Assembly: GCA_963733905.1 (NCBI GenBank)
Contig: CAVTEU010000008.1
Location: forward strand, 186,001-250,000
Reading direction: 5' to 3'
DNA length: 64,000 bases
Origin: DATADW01 sp963733905
GTDB taxonomy: Bacteria > Actinomycetota > Acidimicrobiia > Spongiisociales > DATADW01
Positions within the stretch are counted from its first letter, which is position 1; the number at the start of each line of letters is the position of its first letter. The notes beneath the pieces were generated by a model. That model worked only from the letters and a program-made list of their open reading frames with translations. It did no database searches and was not told the origin of the DNA. Below, piece by piece: positions 19,693 through 28,791 of the stretch. The translations under genes were made by a program, and so were the position numbers.

Positions 19693-21273
19693 CTACGAGG
19701 ACCCGATCACACTCCCGAACCCCACGCCCAAGTCATCGAGGATGACCATGGCGGCGTTGCGCCCGGGACCGCCGGTGATCGAGCCACCGGGGTGGGTTGT
19801 GGCACCGGTCTGGTAGAGGCCGGCGATGGGCATGCGGTGTTGGGCCCACCCGGGCACCGGGCGTAGTGGGCCGCTGTTGGCCAGGCCTCGGTCGCCACCA
19901 TGGATGGTGCCGTGCCACATGTGCGGGTTGGAACGCTCGATGTCGACCGGGCTCTTCGCCCGGCGCGCCAGCACCTTGTCGTCGGTGAGGTTTGGCGCAC
20001 AGCGCTCCAGCACCGAGAAGTGGCGGGCGGCGAGCTCGTCGCGGCACTCCTCCCAGGTTCCGTCGGTGAGCTCGTATGGAGCCATGCTCAGGATCTTCAC
20101 CGTGTGGTGGTCCTGAGGTGCCCGAGAAGGATCGACCAGCGTCGGGGTGGCGAAGAGGAGGAAAGCACCCTCGTGGTGGAGGCGGCCCTCCTTTATCCCG
20201 CGTCCGAACTCGATGGTGTCCTCCGGCCACGGCACGTACCCGGCGGAGACCGCGGTCTGGGTCTCACCGTCACCCGCCACGAACCGGGGCGGCTCCGTCG
20301 TGGCGTAGTAGGAAGCGAACGACGGCATCCCCGGGTCGAAGGTATCGACACCTTCGAGGAACTCGTCTCCCCAGGCGGCCGCAGGCGCCATACCGACCAA
20401 GGACTTGACATGGATCGAGGAGACGACGGCGGTGCGGGCGATGAATGTATCGCCGTCTTCGGTCTCCACCCCTACGCAGCGGTCCCCTTCAAGCACGAGT
20501 CCGGTGATGAATCGGTTGGTCAATACTCGGCCACCATGGTCCTCAATGGCACGGACCAGAGCACGCGGGAGAGCAGCGGAACCGCCCAGCGGGATCGACC
20601 AACTTCGCACCTGCCGACCCCCGACCGATGACGCTGCAAGCACGCCTGAACCGGCTGAGTCGATCGGCTGCGCCGTCTGGAAGGCCATCCAGGCGAGAAA
20701 CGCCTGGATGTGGCGGCTCTCAAAGAGATTGGAGATGACCTGCCATGACGACTGGGCGTTGCGTCTCAGCCAGCGACCGCCCCCCGGCGCGCCGGCCAGC
20801 GCCTCCTCCAAACCGGGGCCATACCCGATCGGGTTGAACCGCCATTTGCCGAACACACCCTTCACGTCGTCCCACTCGGTGAGCATCCGCCGGTAGGCCT
20901 CGGCATCGGCGGTCGAGAACCGGGCGATTTCGTCGAGGGTGCGATCGAGGTCGAGCCACATTGTGAAGTGCTCGCCGTCGGGAAAGACCACGTGGGCGAC
21001 AGGGTCGGGATCGACGTAGGTGAGCCCGTACTCCGAGATGAGGCCCAACTCGTCACGGCTCAGCACCGGGTTGACCTGGATCAGAGTGTGCCCGGTGGAG
21101 CAACTGTCGAAGTGGAACCCGGGCAGGGTCAGCTCCTCGGTGGCGGCGCCACCGCCCGCCTCGGGGCGAGCGTCGAGGACCACCACCTCGAGCCCGGCAC
21201 GAGCCAAGTAGGCGGCTGTTATCAGGCTGTTGTGGCCCCCACCGGCCACCACCACGTCTGCGGTCTCCGCCAT
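19693..21273 (-). CDS. FAD-dependent oxidoreductase, phytoene desaturase/amine oxidase-like
   Basis: A 526-residue flavoprotein. The ATG at 21273 follows AAGGAGGA with 7-base spacing. The FAD-binding N-terminus is DVVVAGGGHNSLITAAYLAR followed by VVVLDARPEAGGGAATEE, the double-Gly and ADP-binding acidic end. The C-terminus has LYQTGATTHPGGSITGGPGR, the second FAD motif of the phytoene-desaturase group. It would oxidise or isomerise an unsaturated or amine substrate. It is the last gene of the operon starting at 24457 and begins 15 bases after the Gfo/Idh stop, so it probably acts on the same compound. Confidence 0.85.
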   Translation of the reverse strand: MAETADVVVAGGGHNSLITAAYLARAGLEVVVLDARPEAGGGAATEELTLPGFHFDSCSTGHTLIQVNPVLSRDELGLISEYGLTYVDPDPVAHVVFPDGEHFTMWLDLDRTLDEIARFSTADAEAYRRMLTEWDDVKGVFGKWRFNPIGYGPGLEEALAGAPGGGRWLRRNAQSSWQVISNLFESRHIQAFLAWMAFQTAQPIDSAGSGVLAASSVGGRQVRSWSIPLGGSAALPRALVRAIEDHGGRVLTNRFITGLVLEGDRCVGVETEDGDTFIARTAVVSSIHVKSLVGMAPAAAWGDEFLEGVDTFDPGMPSFASYYATTEPPRFVAGDGETQTAVSAGYVPWPEDTIEFGRGIKEGRLHHEGAFLLFATPTLVDPSRAPQDHHTVKILSMAPYELTDGTWEECRDELAARHFSVLERCAPNLTDDKVLARRAKSPVDIERSNPHMWHGTIHGGDRGLANSGPLRPVPGWAQHRMPIAGLYQTGATTHPGGSITGGPGRNAAMVILDDLGVGFGSVIGSS

Positions 21274-21287
21274 TTCTCGCTCCTCCT

Positions 21288-22365
21288 TCAAGCCGCCACG
21301 CCGACACCGGCCAGCAGTGGGGCCACCTCGACCGCCCGGCCACCATCCTGCGATGACCTCAGCGCCGCGGCCACCACTGCCAAGGCGCGGATCCCCTCGA
21401 TGGCACCCACCTCCACCTCGGCCTCACCCCTGATGGCCCGGGCGAATTCCTCGAGTTGCTCACGGAACATGTCGGTGGGAGGAAGCGGCACCTCGGGGCG
21501 CTCCGGGCTCCGGTACGCCTGGCTCACCAGCTTGCTCGCCCCGTCCACCAGGTGCGACTGGTCCCACTGGGTGAAATCGAGGTCGTACAAAAGGTTGGCT
21601 TCGGTCCCGAGCAGCCGCATCTGGTACACCCCTGGGGAGGCCCAACCCGTGCCCAGGTAGCCGAGCGGTCCCGACTCGAACTCGAGAATGCACATCACCG
21701 CATCGGGGACCTCGGCCTCCGTGTAGAGACGGCGAGCGTGGGCACTCACCGCAGCCACCGGCCCGAGGAGGTATTGGAGGTTGTCGGCGTGGTGGACTCC
21801 GAGTTGGATGAGGGCGCCACCAGGGCTCTTGTCGGCGAAGAACCTCCAGGTCGACGGGGTGAGCTCGAGTCCCCTCTCATTGGAGAAGTTGGCCTCGGCC
21901 AGCGACACCCGGCCGATCCTTCCCTCATCGATCCATTGCTTCATCACCCGGTGCCCGGAGAGACGCCGAGCGCTGTGCCCAACGGCGAACACCATCCCGG
22001 TCCGTTCGACCGCGGCGGCGATCTCGGCGGCATCCTCGATGGTGTGGGCGATCGGCTTGTCCGTGTAGACCGCCTTGCCGGCGTCGAGGCAATCGAGGAT
22101 GACCGGCATGTGGACGTCGTTCGGGGTGGTGACCACCACCCCTTCGATCTCGGGGTCGGAGAGCAGCTCGTCGAGCGTCACCGCCGCCCGGGGTATGCCG
22201 AACTCCTCCTGGAAAGCGCGTGCGCGACTCCTCGCTGCGAGAGAAGCAGCTGGCAAGTTCGATCACCGCTCCCCGCTGCGCACCGCGTGCGAGGACGCGG
22301 GCCCAGCGACCCAAGCCAATGGGTGCGAGCCGGACCGGATCGCTCATCGGGCGACCGTTGGTCAT
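21288..22365 (-). CDS. Gfo/Idh/MocA-family NAD(P) oxidoreductase (frameshifted)
   Basis: A Rossmann dehydrogenase of about 357 residues. The ATG at 22365 follows GGAGG and overlaps the cupin stop (ATGA). The N-terminus MSDPVRLAPIGLGRWARVLA carries the dinucleotide motif, then a frame break near 22222 leads to RARAFQEEFGIPRAAVTLDE. The lysine motif YTDKPIAHT, corresponding to EKP, and GALIQLGVHHADNLQYLLGP follow. These enzymes oxidise or reduce sugars, inositols and related polyols. Paralogues lie at 32116 and 48506. Confidence 0.85.
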
Positions 22366-22743
22366 GGTGCCTCCAATTCGGGTACGGCGATGTCGAGCTC
22401 GTCGAGGTTCGAGTTCAGGTCGGGGTGGGGGAAGAAGCAGGCGAGGGTGATCCCGTCCGGGTCGGTCGTGACCGTGGCGTGCGGCACGCCGCGGGGGATC
22501 CGCACCCACGACCCGGTGGAGAGGAGCGTGGAAGGTGCCATCAAGCCAGACCGCCCCCGAGCCGCCGGCCACGAAGACGATCTCCTCGCTCTCGGGGTGA
22601 CGGTGGGCGTTGCGCTTCGCACCGGGCTCGATGTGGACAAACCGGGCGCTCGACGTCCCCCCGGCCACCGTGGCGAACGGGTCGGCGCTCCTTCTCCCCG
22701 GCCGCCCCTCCCCGTCGAAGCTGCCAGGGGCGACGACCGTCAT
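22362..22743 (-). CDS. cupin-domain protein (frameshifted)
   Basis: A small beta-barrel protein of about 125 residues. MTVVAPGSFDGEGRPGRRSA leads to ARFVHIEPGAKRNAHRHPES, the first cupin motif with two His and a Glu, and VFVAGGSGAVWLDG. After an indel near 22545 it continues VRIPRGVPHATVTTDPDG, the second cupin motif. The start overlaps the creatininase stop and the stop overlaps the next start (both ATGA). It may be an isomerase or a sensor-type binding protein; the function is not determinable. Confidence 0.78.
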
Positions 22744-23498
22744 GAGCCGCCACCTCGTGCCTCGAGCACTCCCCGCACCGCCTTCTCCAACGCTCCACCA
22801 ACCTCGGTGGCGAACCCGGCGGCCAGTTCGGGGGTTGCCCAGGCAGGGTCGCCATACCATCCATCGGACGCCAACTCCGAGACGTCGGTGATGTACCCGT
22901 AGACCTCGCGGGAGCGCCGCATGGCATCGAGAGCCTCGGCGCCTTCGGGGCGGCTCGGCTCGGTGACAGTGTCCCACTGGACCAGCGTCGGGTCGGCGGC
23001 CATCACCGCCATCGTCTCGATCGCCCCGCCATGGGTGAGGTCGCCACCCCGTTCGGCATAGATCCGCTGCGCCGTGTAACACGCCTGGGCGGCGACCACC
23101 AAGACACCGTGGCGATCCTGCAGGTCGGTTGCGACCGCGTCGAGCGAGGCGATGTTGCCCTCATGCCAGTTGACCATGACGAGGACCGACGCCCCCATCT
23201 CGAGCAGTTCCTCGCAGACATTCGCCACGTACTCCTCGAACACCCGGCGCCGCAGCGAAACGGTGCCGGGATGGCCGGCGTGGATGGGGGTGACGCCGTA
23301 GGGGCCGCCTGACACGAGTAGGGCGTCGAGGCGCTCGGCGAGATCGGCAGCGACAAGATCGGCGGCCATGGTGTCGGTCCCGCAGGGGAGGTGCGCCCCG
23401 TGCTGCTCGATGCTCCCAAATGACAGAACCGCCATCCCCGACCGATCGAGCAGAGCGCGCACCTCGGGTGCGGCCAGCCGATCGATGGAACGGTTCAC
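22740..23498 (-). CDS. creatininase-family amidohydrolase
   Basis: An intact 252-residue member of the family. It carries VLSFGSIEQHGAHLPCGTDT (metal ligands Glu, His and Asp), VMVNWHEGNIASLD and GGDLTHGGAIETMAVMAADP. It begins with a GTG that overlaps the TGA of the upstream dehydrogenase gene. Creatininase itself hydrolyses creatinine to creatine; other members act on mycofactocin peptides, FAPy and various amides. Its place in an operon with two dehydrogenases, a cupin and an FAD enzyme suggests hydrolysis of an amide within a longer degradation route. It is a distant paralogue of the gene at 1-506. Confidence 0.88.
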   Translation of the reverse strand: MNRSIDRLAAPEVRALLDRSGMAVLSFGSIEQHGAHLPCGTDTMAADLVAADLAERLDALLVSGGPYGVTPIHAGHPGTVSLRRRVFEEYVANVCEELLEMGASVLVMVNWHEGNIASLDAVATDLQDRHGVLVVAAQACYTAQRIYAERGGDLTHGGAIETMAVMAADPTLVQWDTVTEPSRPEGAEALDAMRRSREVYGYITDVSELASDGWYGDPAWATPELAAGFATEVGGALEKAVRGVLEARGGGS

Positions 23499-24457
23499 CG
23501 CACCTCCACCTTGGCCGGAACGACCGGGTTTGTCGGAGGGAATCCCTGAAGCAGACGGCGCGCCTCGGCCGCGGCCTGACGGCGCATCTCGAGTTCGGTT
23601 TCCTCGGTGTACCAGGCCATGTGCGGGGTGAGTATGAGTTGCTCGGAGGTGAAACGCTCGGTCGGGGGAGGTTCCTCGGGGTAGACGTCGAGGGCGGCGA
23701 CGGCCGGGCGTCCCGCGGCGAGCGCGCCTTCCAGGGCATCGAGGTCGATCAACGATCCGCGGGCGGTGTTTACCAGGACCGAACCGGGGAGCATCAGATC
23801 CAGCTCCGCTCTGCCAAGGAGCGCTTCACCGCCGGCGCCGGGCAGATGGAGCGTGACCACGTCGGCGGTAGCGAGCAGGGTCTCCAGCGGGACGACCTCG
23901 GCCTGTCGCCGCTCGTCGTCGAGGATCGGGTCGTTGACCAGGACCCTCCCGAACCCGACGGCGGCGAGCAACTGGCCCACCCGGCGTCCGATCCTCCCGA
24001 ACCCGACCACGCCGGCGGTCATGGAGCGGGGCAACCGGAGAGGTCGCAGCTCGGCGAACCCCCAATCGCCGCGGCGGAGCCTGCGCTCCGCCATGGGCAG
24101 CCGGCGTATACCGGCTAGGACCAAGGCGAGGGTGTGCACCGCCACCGCCTCGGTGCCGTAGTCGGGGGTGTTGGCCACCGAGATGCCCGCTGCGGCGGCG
24201 GCGGCCAGGTCGATCGAGTCCACACCGACCCCATAGCGGACGATCCCCTTGCAGCGCAGACCGGCGATGGTGGCGGCGTCGAATCGGGGGGCGGCGCCGG
24301 CGAGTATCACATCGGCATCGGCGGCCACATCGAGGATCTCCTCTTTGGTCCGGCCCGCACCGGACACGATCTCCGCGCCAAGGTCGCCGAGCGCCTCGCG
24401 CTCGACCCCGAAGTCGGGATACCGGGTCCCGACGATGGCGACCGTTGCCGAGGCCAC
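23495..24457 (-). CDS. D-isomer-specific 2-hydroxyacid dehydrogenase
   Basis: A 320-residue NAD-dependent dehydrogenase of the phosphoglycerate dehydrogenase/CtBP group, interconverting a 2-hydroxy acid and its 2-oxo acid. The GTG at 24457 begins VASATVAIVGTRYPDFGVER. IVRYGVGVDSIDLAAAAAAG carries the catalytic Arg region, AGVVGFGRIGRRVGQ is the NAD-binding glycine motif, and LTPHMAWYTEETE gives the catalytic His. It lacks the C-terminal ACT domain of SerA. It is the first gene of a coupled operon and follows an operator-like palindrome by 17 bases. A paralogue lies at 28792-29733. Confidence 0.88.
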   Translation of the reverse strand: MASATVAIVGTRYPDFGVEREALGDLGAEIVSGAGRTKEEILDVAADADVILAGAAPRFDAATIAGLRCKGIVRYGVGVDSIDLAAAAAAGISVANTPDYGTEAVAVHTLALVLAGIRRLPMAERRLRRGDWGFAELRPLRLPRSMTAGVVGFGRIGRRVGQLLAAVGFGRVLVNDPILDDERRQAEVVPLETLLATADVVTLHLPGAGGEALLGRAELDLMLPGSVLVNTARGSLIDLDALEGALAAGRPAVAALDVYPEEPPPTERFTSEQLILTPHMAWYTEETELEMRRQAAAEARRLLQGFPPTNPVVPAKVEVR

Positions 24458-24474
24458 GAGCCGAGTGTAGGTCG

Positions 24475-24486
24475 ACAATCGTTTGC
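24475..24486. promoter_or_regulatory. LacI-type operator, site 6 (ACAATCGTTTGC)
   Basis: A CG-centred 12-mer 18 bases upstream of the operon's first start codon. It is the exact reverse complement of site 8 (46667-46678), 22 kb away. Confidence 0.6.
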
Positions 24487-24500
24487 GGGGTCTGCTGGAC

Positions 24501-25493
24501 TCAGAGGTCGAACAGCCTTTGGGCGTTCCCGCCGGTGATGGCGGTGCGGTCGGCATCGTCGAGACCAGGCACCTTCCCAACGAGCCCCACCGGGTCGGTC
24601 TCCCCCATGTCGAAGGGGAAGTCGGTCCCGAGGAGCACCCGATCGACCCCGACCACATCGATGAGATGCCTCAGGTAGAGAGGATCAAACACCATCGTGT
24701 CGTAGTGGAGGCTCCGCAGGTAGTGGCTCGGGGGGTGTTCGGGGATACTGACCCTCGTCTCCGGGCGGACTTCCCAGGTGTGATCGGCCCGGGCCGCATA
24801 GAAGGGGAGGTAGCCGCCGCCATGGAGAAGGACCACGCTGAGCGTCGGGACCTCCTCGAAGAGCCCGGAAAAGATGAGCCGCGTCGCGCAGACCATCGTC
24901 TCCAACGGGTTCCCGATGCAGTTGACCAGGAAGTAGTCACCGAGACGCTCGCTCTCGGGAAAGCCGTTGGGGTGGATGATGATGGGCAGCCCGAGATCGG
25001 CCACGGCCTCGAAGAAGGGGCGGAAGCCCGGTTCATCGAGGTTGCGCCCGTCCACGGTCCCACCGATCTGCAGACCCTTGAACCCGATCCCGGCGACCCG
25101 TTCCGCCTCGGCGATGGCCAGATCCACGTCCTGGAGCGGGACGGTCGCCCCCATGGCGACGAAGCGGTCGGGGTGGTCGGCGACTGCGGCGGCGATCCGG
25201 TCGTTCTGCATCATGCTCAACTCGGCACCAACGTCGCCCGGCACCCAGTAGCAGTACTCGGAGACGAAGGTGGCGAGACCCTGGATGTCCACCCCCATCC
25301 GGTCCATGTGCTCGAGCCGCGCCTCGGGGTTGGTGAGCGAGTCGGCGATGGCGGGGAACATCTGCTTGTTGTGCTCCCGCGACGTCTCGCCCATGAAGTG
25401 GTCGTACGGCTCGACTTCAGGCCGGAAGTACGGCGAAGCCGCCTGCCGTACACCCGGCGTCGCTAGATGGCAGTGGATGTCTACGACCGGCAT
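24501..25493 (-). CDS. ACMSD-type amidohydrolase
   Basis: An intact 330-residue metal-dependent TIM-barrel enzyme. MPVVDIHCHLATPGVRQAAS gives the HxH pair, PIIIHPNGFPESERLGDYFL and VVLLHGGGYLPFYAARADHT further His residues, and LLGTDFPFDMGETDPVGLVG the terminal Asp. It could decarboxylate an aromatic or muconate-type acid or hydrolyse a lactone or amide. It starts 5 bases after the GntR stop, so it forms an operon with its likely regulator. A paralogue is at 14012. Confidence 0.87.
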   Translation of the reverse strand: MPVVDIHCHLATPGVRQAASPYFRPEVEPYDHFMGETSREHNKQMFPAIADSLTNPEARLEHMDRMGVDIQGLATFVSEYCYWVPGDVGAELSMMQNDRIAAAVADHPDRFVAMGATVPLQDVDLAIAEAERVAGIGFKGLQIGGTVDGRNLDEPGFRPFFEAVADLGLPIIIHPNGFPESERLGDYFLVNCIGNPLETMVCATRLIFSGLFEEVPTLSVVLLHGGGYLPFYAARADHTWEVRPETRVSIPEHPPSHYLRSLHYDTMVFDPLYLRHLIDVVGVDRVLLGTDFPFDMGETDPVGLVGKVPGLDDADRTAITGGNAQRLFDL

Positions 25494-25497
25494 CGCC

Positions 25498-26241
25498 TCA
25501 ACTCTCGGCGGGCGGAGAACCGGCCGCAAGGGCCCGCTGGTCGAAGGCCCTGAGTGACACTTGGAGGTGCTCGAGCACAGCCTCGACCGCCGCCTCGACG
25601 TCGTGCTGCTCCAGGGCTTCGAGGATGGCGGCGTGGTCGCGGTTGGCCTTGTCGCGCAGCCCGGCGACATCCTTGATCGAGGCTCCGATGTACATCACCG
25701 AAGCATCCTGGAGCCCCCGGATGATCGCCGCCAGCCGCGGGGAGGCCGCCTCCTCGTACACCGCCATATGGAAGGCGCGGTTTTCGTCAACCCACTGCGC
25801 CGAGTGGGGCTCCCGCTCCATCTGTTGATGGAGGTCGCGTAGCCTGCTTAGAACCGCCTCGGAGAGGTTCGGCACCGCCTGGCGCATGGCGAGCGGCTCG
25901 AGGAGCCGGCGGATCTCGTAGATCTCGCGGAGCTCGTCACCGCTCAACTCCGAGACGACGGCGCCACGGTGGGGGTCGAATTGGATAAGTCCCTCGGAGG
26001 CGAGGTCGCGCAGCGCCTCGCGCACCGGCGTGGTGCTCACCTCGAGCGTTGTGGCCAGTTCCGCTTGGACCAGCCGGCTCCCACCGGGTATGTCCCCGCT
26101 GAGGATGGCCCGGCGCAACACCTCGCGCACGTACTCGTGGGCGGTCTGCCGGGTGGCGGAGAAGCTTTGCCCGGCCAGACCCGGCAGTCTCTCGACCACG
26201 GAATCGGTCACTTCGGTCCTCTCCCCGCTGACTTCGTGCAT
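25498..26241 (-). CDS. GntR-family regulator, FCD (FadR) subfamily
   Basis: A 247-residue repressor. The winged helix spans about residues 30-95: EYVREVLRRAILSGDIPGGS, then ELATTLEVSTTPVREALRDL. The helical FCD effector domain follows (REIYEIRRLLEPLAMRQAVP, then NRAFHMAVYEEAASPRLAAI). FCD domains bind small carboxylic acids, often through a metal. The start is the ATG at 26241 (MHEVSGERTEV). It is divergent from the alcohol dehydrogenase-allantoinase operon across 46 bases and is followed by an amidohydrolase, so it probably controls both directions. Confidence 0.9.
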   Translation of the reverse strand: MHEVSGERTEVTDSVVERLPGLAGQSFSATRQTAHEYVREVLRRAILSGDIPGGSRLVQAELATTLEVSTTPVREALRDLASEGLIQFDPHRGAVVSELSGDELREIYEIRRLLEPLAMRQAVPNLSEAVLSRLRDLHQQMEREPHSAQWVDENRAFHMAVYEEAASPRLAAIIRGLQDASVMYIGASIKDVAGLRDKANRDHAAILEALEQHDVEAAVEAVLEHLQVSLRAFDQRALAAGSPPAES

Positions 26242-26287
26242 CCTATAACCTCGCCCGGGCTGGAAAAACGAGTGCAAGGAGAGCGAA

Positions 26288-27289
26288 CTGCGCGCCGCAC
26301 TGCTTACCGAGCCGATGCAGCTCACCATCGCCGAGGTGCCGCCACCGGAAGAAGCCGGGATGGTGACGGTGATCCCCGAAACGCTGGGGATCTGCGGCAC
26401 CGACCTGAAGATCTTCACCGGCCGTATACCGGCGCAGTTCCCCATCGTGCCCGGCCACGAGATGGTGGGCGAAGTGGTCGATGCACCGGAGGGATCTTCC
26501 TTCCCCTCCGGCACCAGGGTCCTCATCGATCCCGCCGTCTCCTGCGGCCGGTGTGACCTCTGCCGACGCAATCGGCCCAATCTCTGCCGGTTCGGGGGGT
26601 TGATGGGCCGCGACTCGCCCGGGGTGTTCGCCGACCTCGTGGCCGTCCCCGAGGAGCGGCTTGTCGAGGTGCCGACGTCGATCACCCCCAGCGCCTCGGG
26701 TTTGCTCCAGGTCCTGGGAACCTGTGTCCACGCCCAGCGATCGATCGAGGTGTTTCCCGGTCAGGTGGCAGCCGTGGTTGGGCTGGGTGTGGCCGGCCAG
26801 CTCATGGCCCAGCTCCTCACGCTGCGCGGCGCCGTCGTCGCCGGGTTCACCAGGTCACCCGCCAAGCGGGAGCTGGCGGAGCGGCTCGGCGCCACCGTCA
26901 CCGCCCATCCGGACGAGGCGCCCGCCGTGCTCGACGAGCTCACCGATGGCCGCGGTCCCGAACTGGTGGTCGAGGCGGCCGGGTACGAGGCCACTCTGGC
27001 CCTCTCCATCGAGCTGGCTGGGATAGGTGGTGAGGTGCTGGTCTTCGGAACCATCGCCGGTGGGGAGAAGGGGCTTCCCTACTACCAGATGTACGCCAAG
27101 GAGCTCAGGCTCCAAAACCCGCGAGCAGCCCTGATCGATGATTACGCCACCGCGGTGGGGCTGGCGGCGGCGGGTCGGGTCAGCCTCGAGCCCATCGTCA
27201 CCCACACTCTCGCCCTCGATGACGTCGCCGCCGCCTTTGCCTTGGTGGACGACCCCGATTCGCTCAAGGTCCTCCTCCGGCCCCGATGA
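26288..27289 (+). CDS. zinc-dependent alcohol dehydrogenase (MDR, sorbitol/threonine dehydrogenase-like)
   Basis: An NAD(P)-dependent medium-chain dehydrogenase of about 333 residues. GICGTDLKIFTG and VPGHEMVGEVV are the catalytic-zinc motifs, SCGRCDLCRRNRPNLCRFGG carries the four structural-zinc cysteines, and AAVVGLGVAGQLMAQLL binds the nucleotide. The first ATG in frame (26315) would cut the expected N-terminus LRAALLTEP. CTG at 26288 lies 6 bases after AAGGAG and restores it, so a CTG start or an upstream indel is likely. The stop overlaps the next start (ATGA). Confidence 0.85.
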   Translation: MRAALLTEPMQLTIAEVPPPEEAGMVTVIPETLGICGTDLKIFTGRIPAQFPIVPGHEMVGEVVDAPEGSSFPSGTRVLIDPAVSCGRCDLCRRNRPNLCRFGGLMGRDSPGVFADLVAVPEERLVEVPTSITPSASGLLQVLGTCVHAQRSIEVFPGQVAAVVGLGVAGQLMAQLLTLRGAVVAGFTRSPAKRELAERLGATVTAHPDEAPAVLDELTDGRGPELVVEAAGYEATLALSIELAGIGGEVLVFGTIAGGEKGLPYYQMYAKELRLQNPRAALIDDYATAVGLAAAGRVSLEPIVTHTLALDDVAAAFALVDDPDSLKVLLRPR

Positions 27290-28638
27290 CACCCGATCTC
27301 ACCATCAAGGGGGGCTCGCTGGTGACCCCCGAGGGTGTGGTGGTGGCCGACCTGGCTTCGGCAGATGGTGTGATCACCGCCCTCGGGCAACTCGAGGGTC
27401 GCGGTCGGGTGGTCGACGCCACGGGTCTGTTGGTGCTCCCCGGGATGGTGGACACCCATGTCCATCTGATGGACCCCGGCCCCACCGAGCGGGAGGATTT
27501 CCCCACCGGGACCAGGGCGGCCGCCGCCAGGGGGGTGACCACCGTCGTCGAACACACCCACGCCCACCCGGTGCGTAACCCAGCGGACCTGGCGGCCAAA
27601 CGGGAGCACCTCGTCGGCCGATCGAACGTCGACTATGGGCTAGCTGCCCACGTCTGGCCGGAGGACATCGCGGGGATGCCGGAGCTGTGGCGAGCCGGTG
27701 TCGTCTTCTTCAAGCTGTTCACCTGCACCACCCACGGCGTCCCCGGGCTATCCGCCGCCGAGTTGCTCGGTGCGTTGACGGCGCTGGCGAAGGTGGACGG
27801 ACGGGCGCTGGTGCACTGCGAGGACGAGTCGATTACGGCAATGGCCGAGCGGGCGCTGCGGCAGGCGGGCCGGCACGATCCCGATCTGCTCATCGAGTGG
27901 CGCAGCCGGCGTGCCGAGATCTCGGCGCTCACCATGGTCGGTGCGCTGGCCGCTGCCACCGGTGCCGCCATCACCTTCGCCCATGTCAGCAGCGGCGAAG
28001 CGGTGACCGCGGTACAGACCGCTCGGAGTTGGGGGGCAGACGCCGCCGCCGAGGCTTGTCCGCAGTATCTGGCGCTGGACGAGTCGGAGATCAGAAGCGA
28101 AGGAGCCCTCCGCAAGTTCACCCCCCCGGCGCGCAGCCGCAACGACGACGAGCGCGACGAGATGTGGCGAGCCCTGCGGAACGGGTCGCTCACCCATGTC
28201 GCCACCGATCACGCTCCCTCCACCCTCGAACAGAAGCTGGAAGGGGACATCTGGGAGGCGCCGTTCGGGCTCCCCGGGCTCGACACCACCTACCCGTTCA
28301 TGATCGATGCGGCGCTTCGTGGCGTCCTCACCATCGAAGAGGTCGCCCTCCGTTGCGCCGCTATCCCCGCCGAGCGCTACGGCCTCGCCCCCGCCAAAGG
28401 GGCCATCCGGGTGGGCGCCGACGCCGACCTGGTTCTCATCGAACCGAACTCGACCTGGACCGTGGAGCGCTCAGACATACTGTCAAAGGCCGGATGGTCC
28501 CCATTCGAGGGACGAACCTTCCGTGGACGCACCGTGGCGACGTTCCTCCGTGGCGAAGAGATTGCCAGCAAACGGGAAATGTCACGAGCTGACGGAGTGG
28601 GAGGTTCCTCAGCCGGCATGGGAGCAAACAACCCCTAG
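27286..28638 (+). CDS. allantoinase/dihydropyrimidinase-family cyclic amidohydrolase
   Basis: An intact enzyme of 450 residues that opens cyclic ureides, hydantoins or dihydropyrimidines in the cytoplasm. LLVLPGMVDTHVHLMDPGP gives the metal HxH motif with the allantoinase-like D-P-G. VVFFKLFTC holds the lysine that is carboxylated to bridge the two zincs, and LVHCEDESITA, AAITFAHVSSGEAV and HVATDHAPSTLEQK supply the remaining ligands. Of the family, allantoinase fits best, but hydantoinase is possible. It is translationally coupled to the alcohol dehydrogenase. With the ureide specificity it fits purine or hydantoin use. Confidence 0.87.
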   Translation: MTPDLTIKGGSLVTPEGVVVADLASADGVITALGQLEGRGRVVDATGLLVLPGMVDTHVHLMDPGPTEREDFPTGTRAAAARGVTTVVEHTHAHPVRNPADLAAKREHLVGRSNVDYGLAAHVWPEDIAGMPELWRAGVVFFKLFTCTTHGVPGLSAAELLGALTALAKVDGRALVHCEDESITAMAERALRQAGRHDPDLLIEWRSRRAEISALTMVGALAAATGAAITFAHVSSGEAVTAVQTARSWGADAAAEACPQYLALDESEIRSEGALRKFTPPARSRNDDERDEMWRALRNGSLTHVATDHAPSTLEQKLEGDIWEAPFGLPGLDTTYPFMIDAALRGVLTIEEVALRCAAIPAERYGLAPAKGAIRVGADADLVLIEPNSTWTVERSDILSKAGWSPFEGRTFRGRTVATFLRGEEIASKREMSRADGVGGSSAGMGANNP

Positions 28639-28650
28639 CTGGATTTGGTT

Positions 28651-28751
28651 GCCGTCTGCCGTCCGCCGTCTGCCGTCTGGCTGGCCGCCGTCCGCCGATC
28701 CGCCGTCCGCCGACCTCTCTCACTTCCGTCTTCCGCCTTCCGTCTTCCGTC
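28651..28751. repeat. heptamer tandem arrays (GCCGTCT and TTCCGTC units)
   Basis: GCCGTCT/GCCGTCC units repeat at 28651, 28658, 28665 and 28672. After a short break GCCGTCC/GCCGATC/GCCGACC units occur at 28687-28715, and TTCCGTC/TTCCGCC units at 28724-28751. All have a 7-base period. The array fills the gap between the allantoinase and the 2-hydroxyacid dehydrogenase. Confidence 0.75.
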
Positions 28752-28791
28752 TCTCCTTTACGATCCACGATCCCCACCAAGTGAGGCGTTC

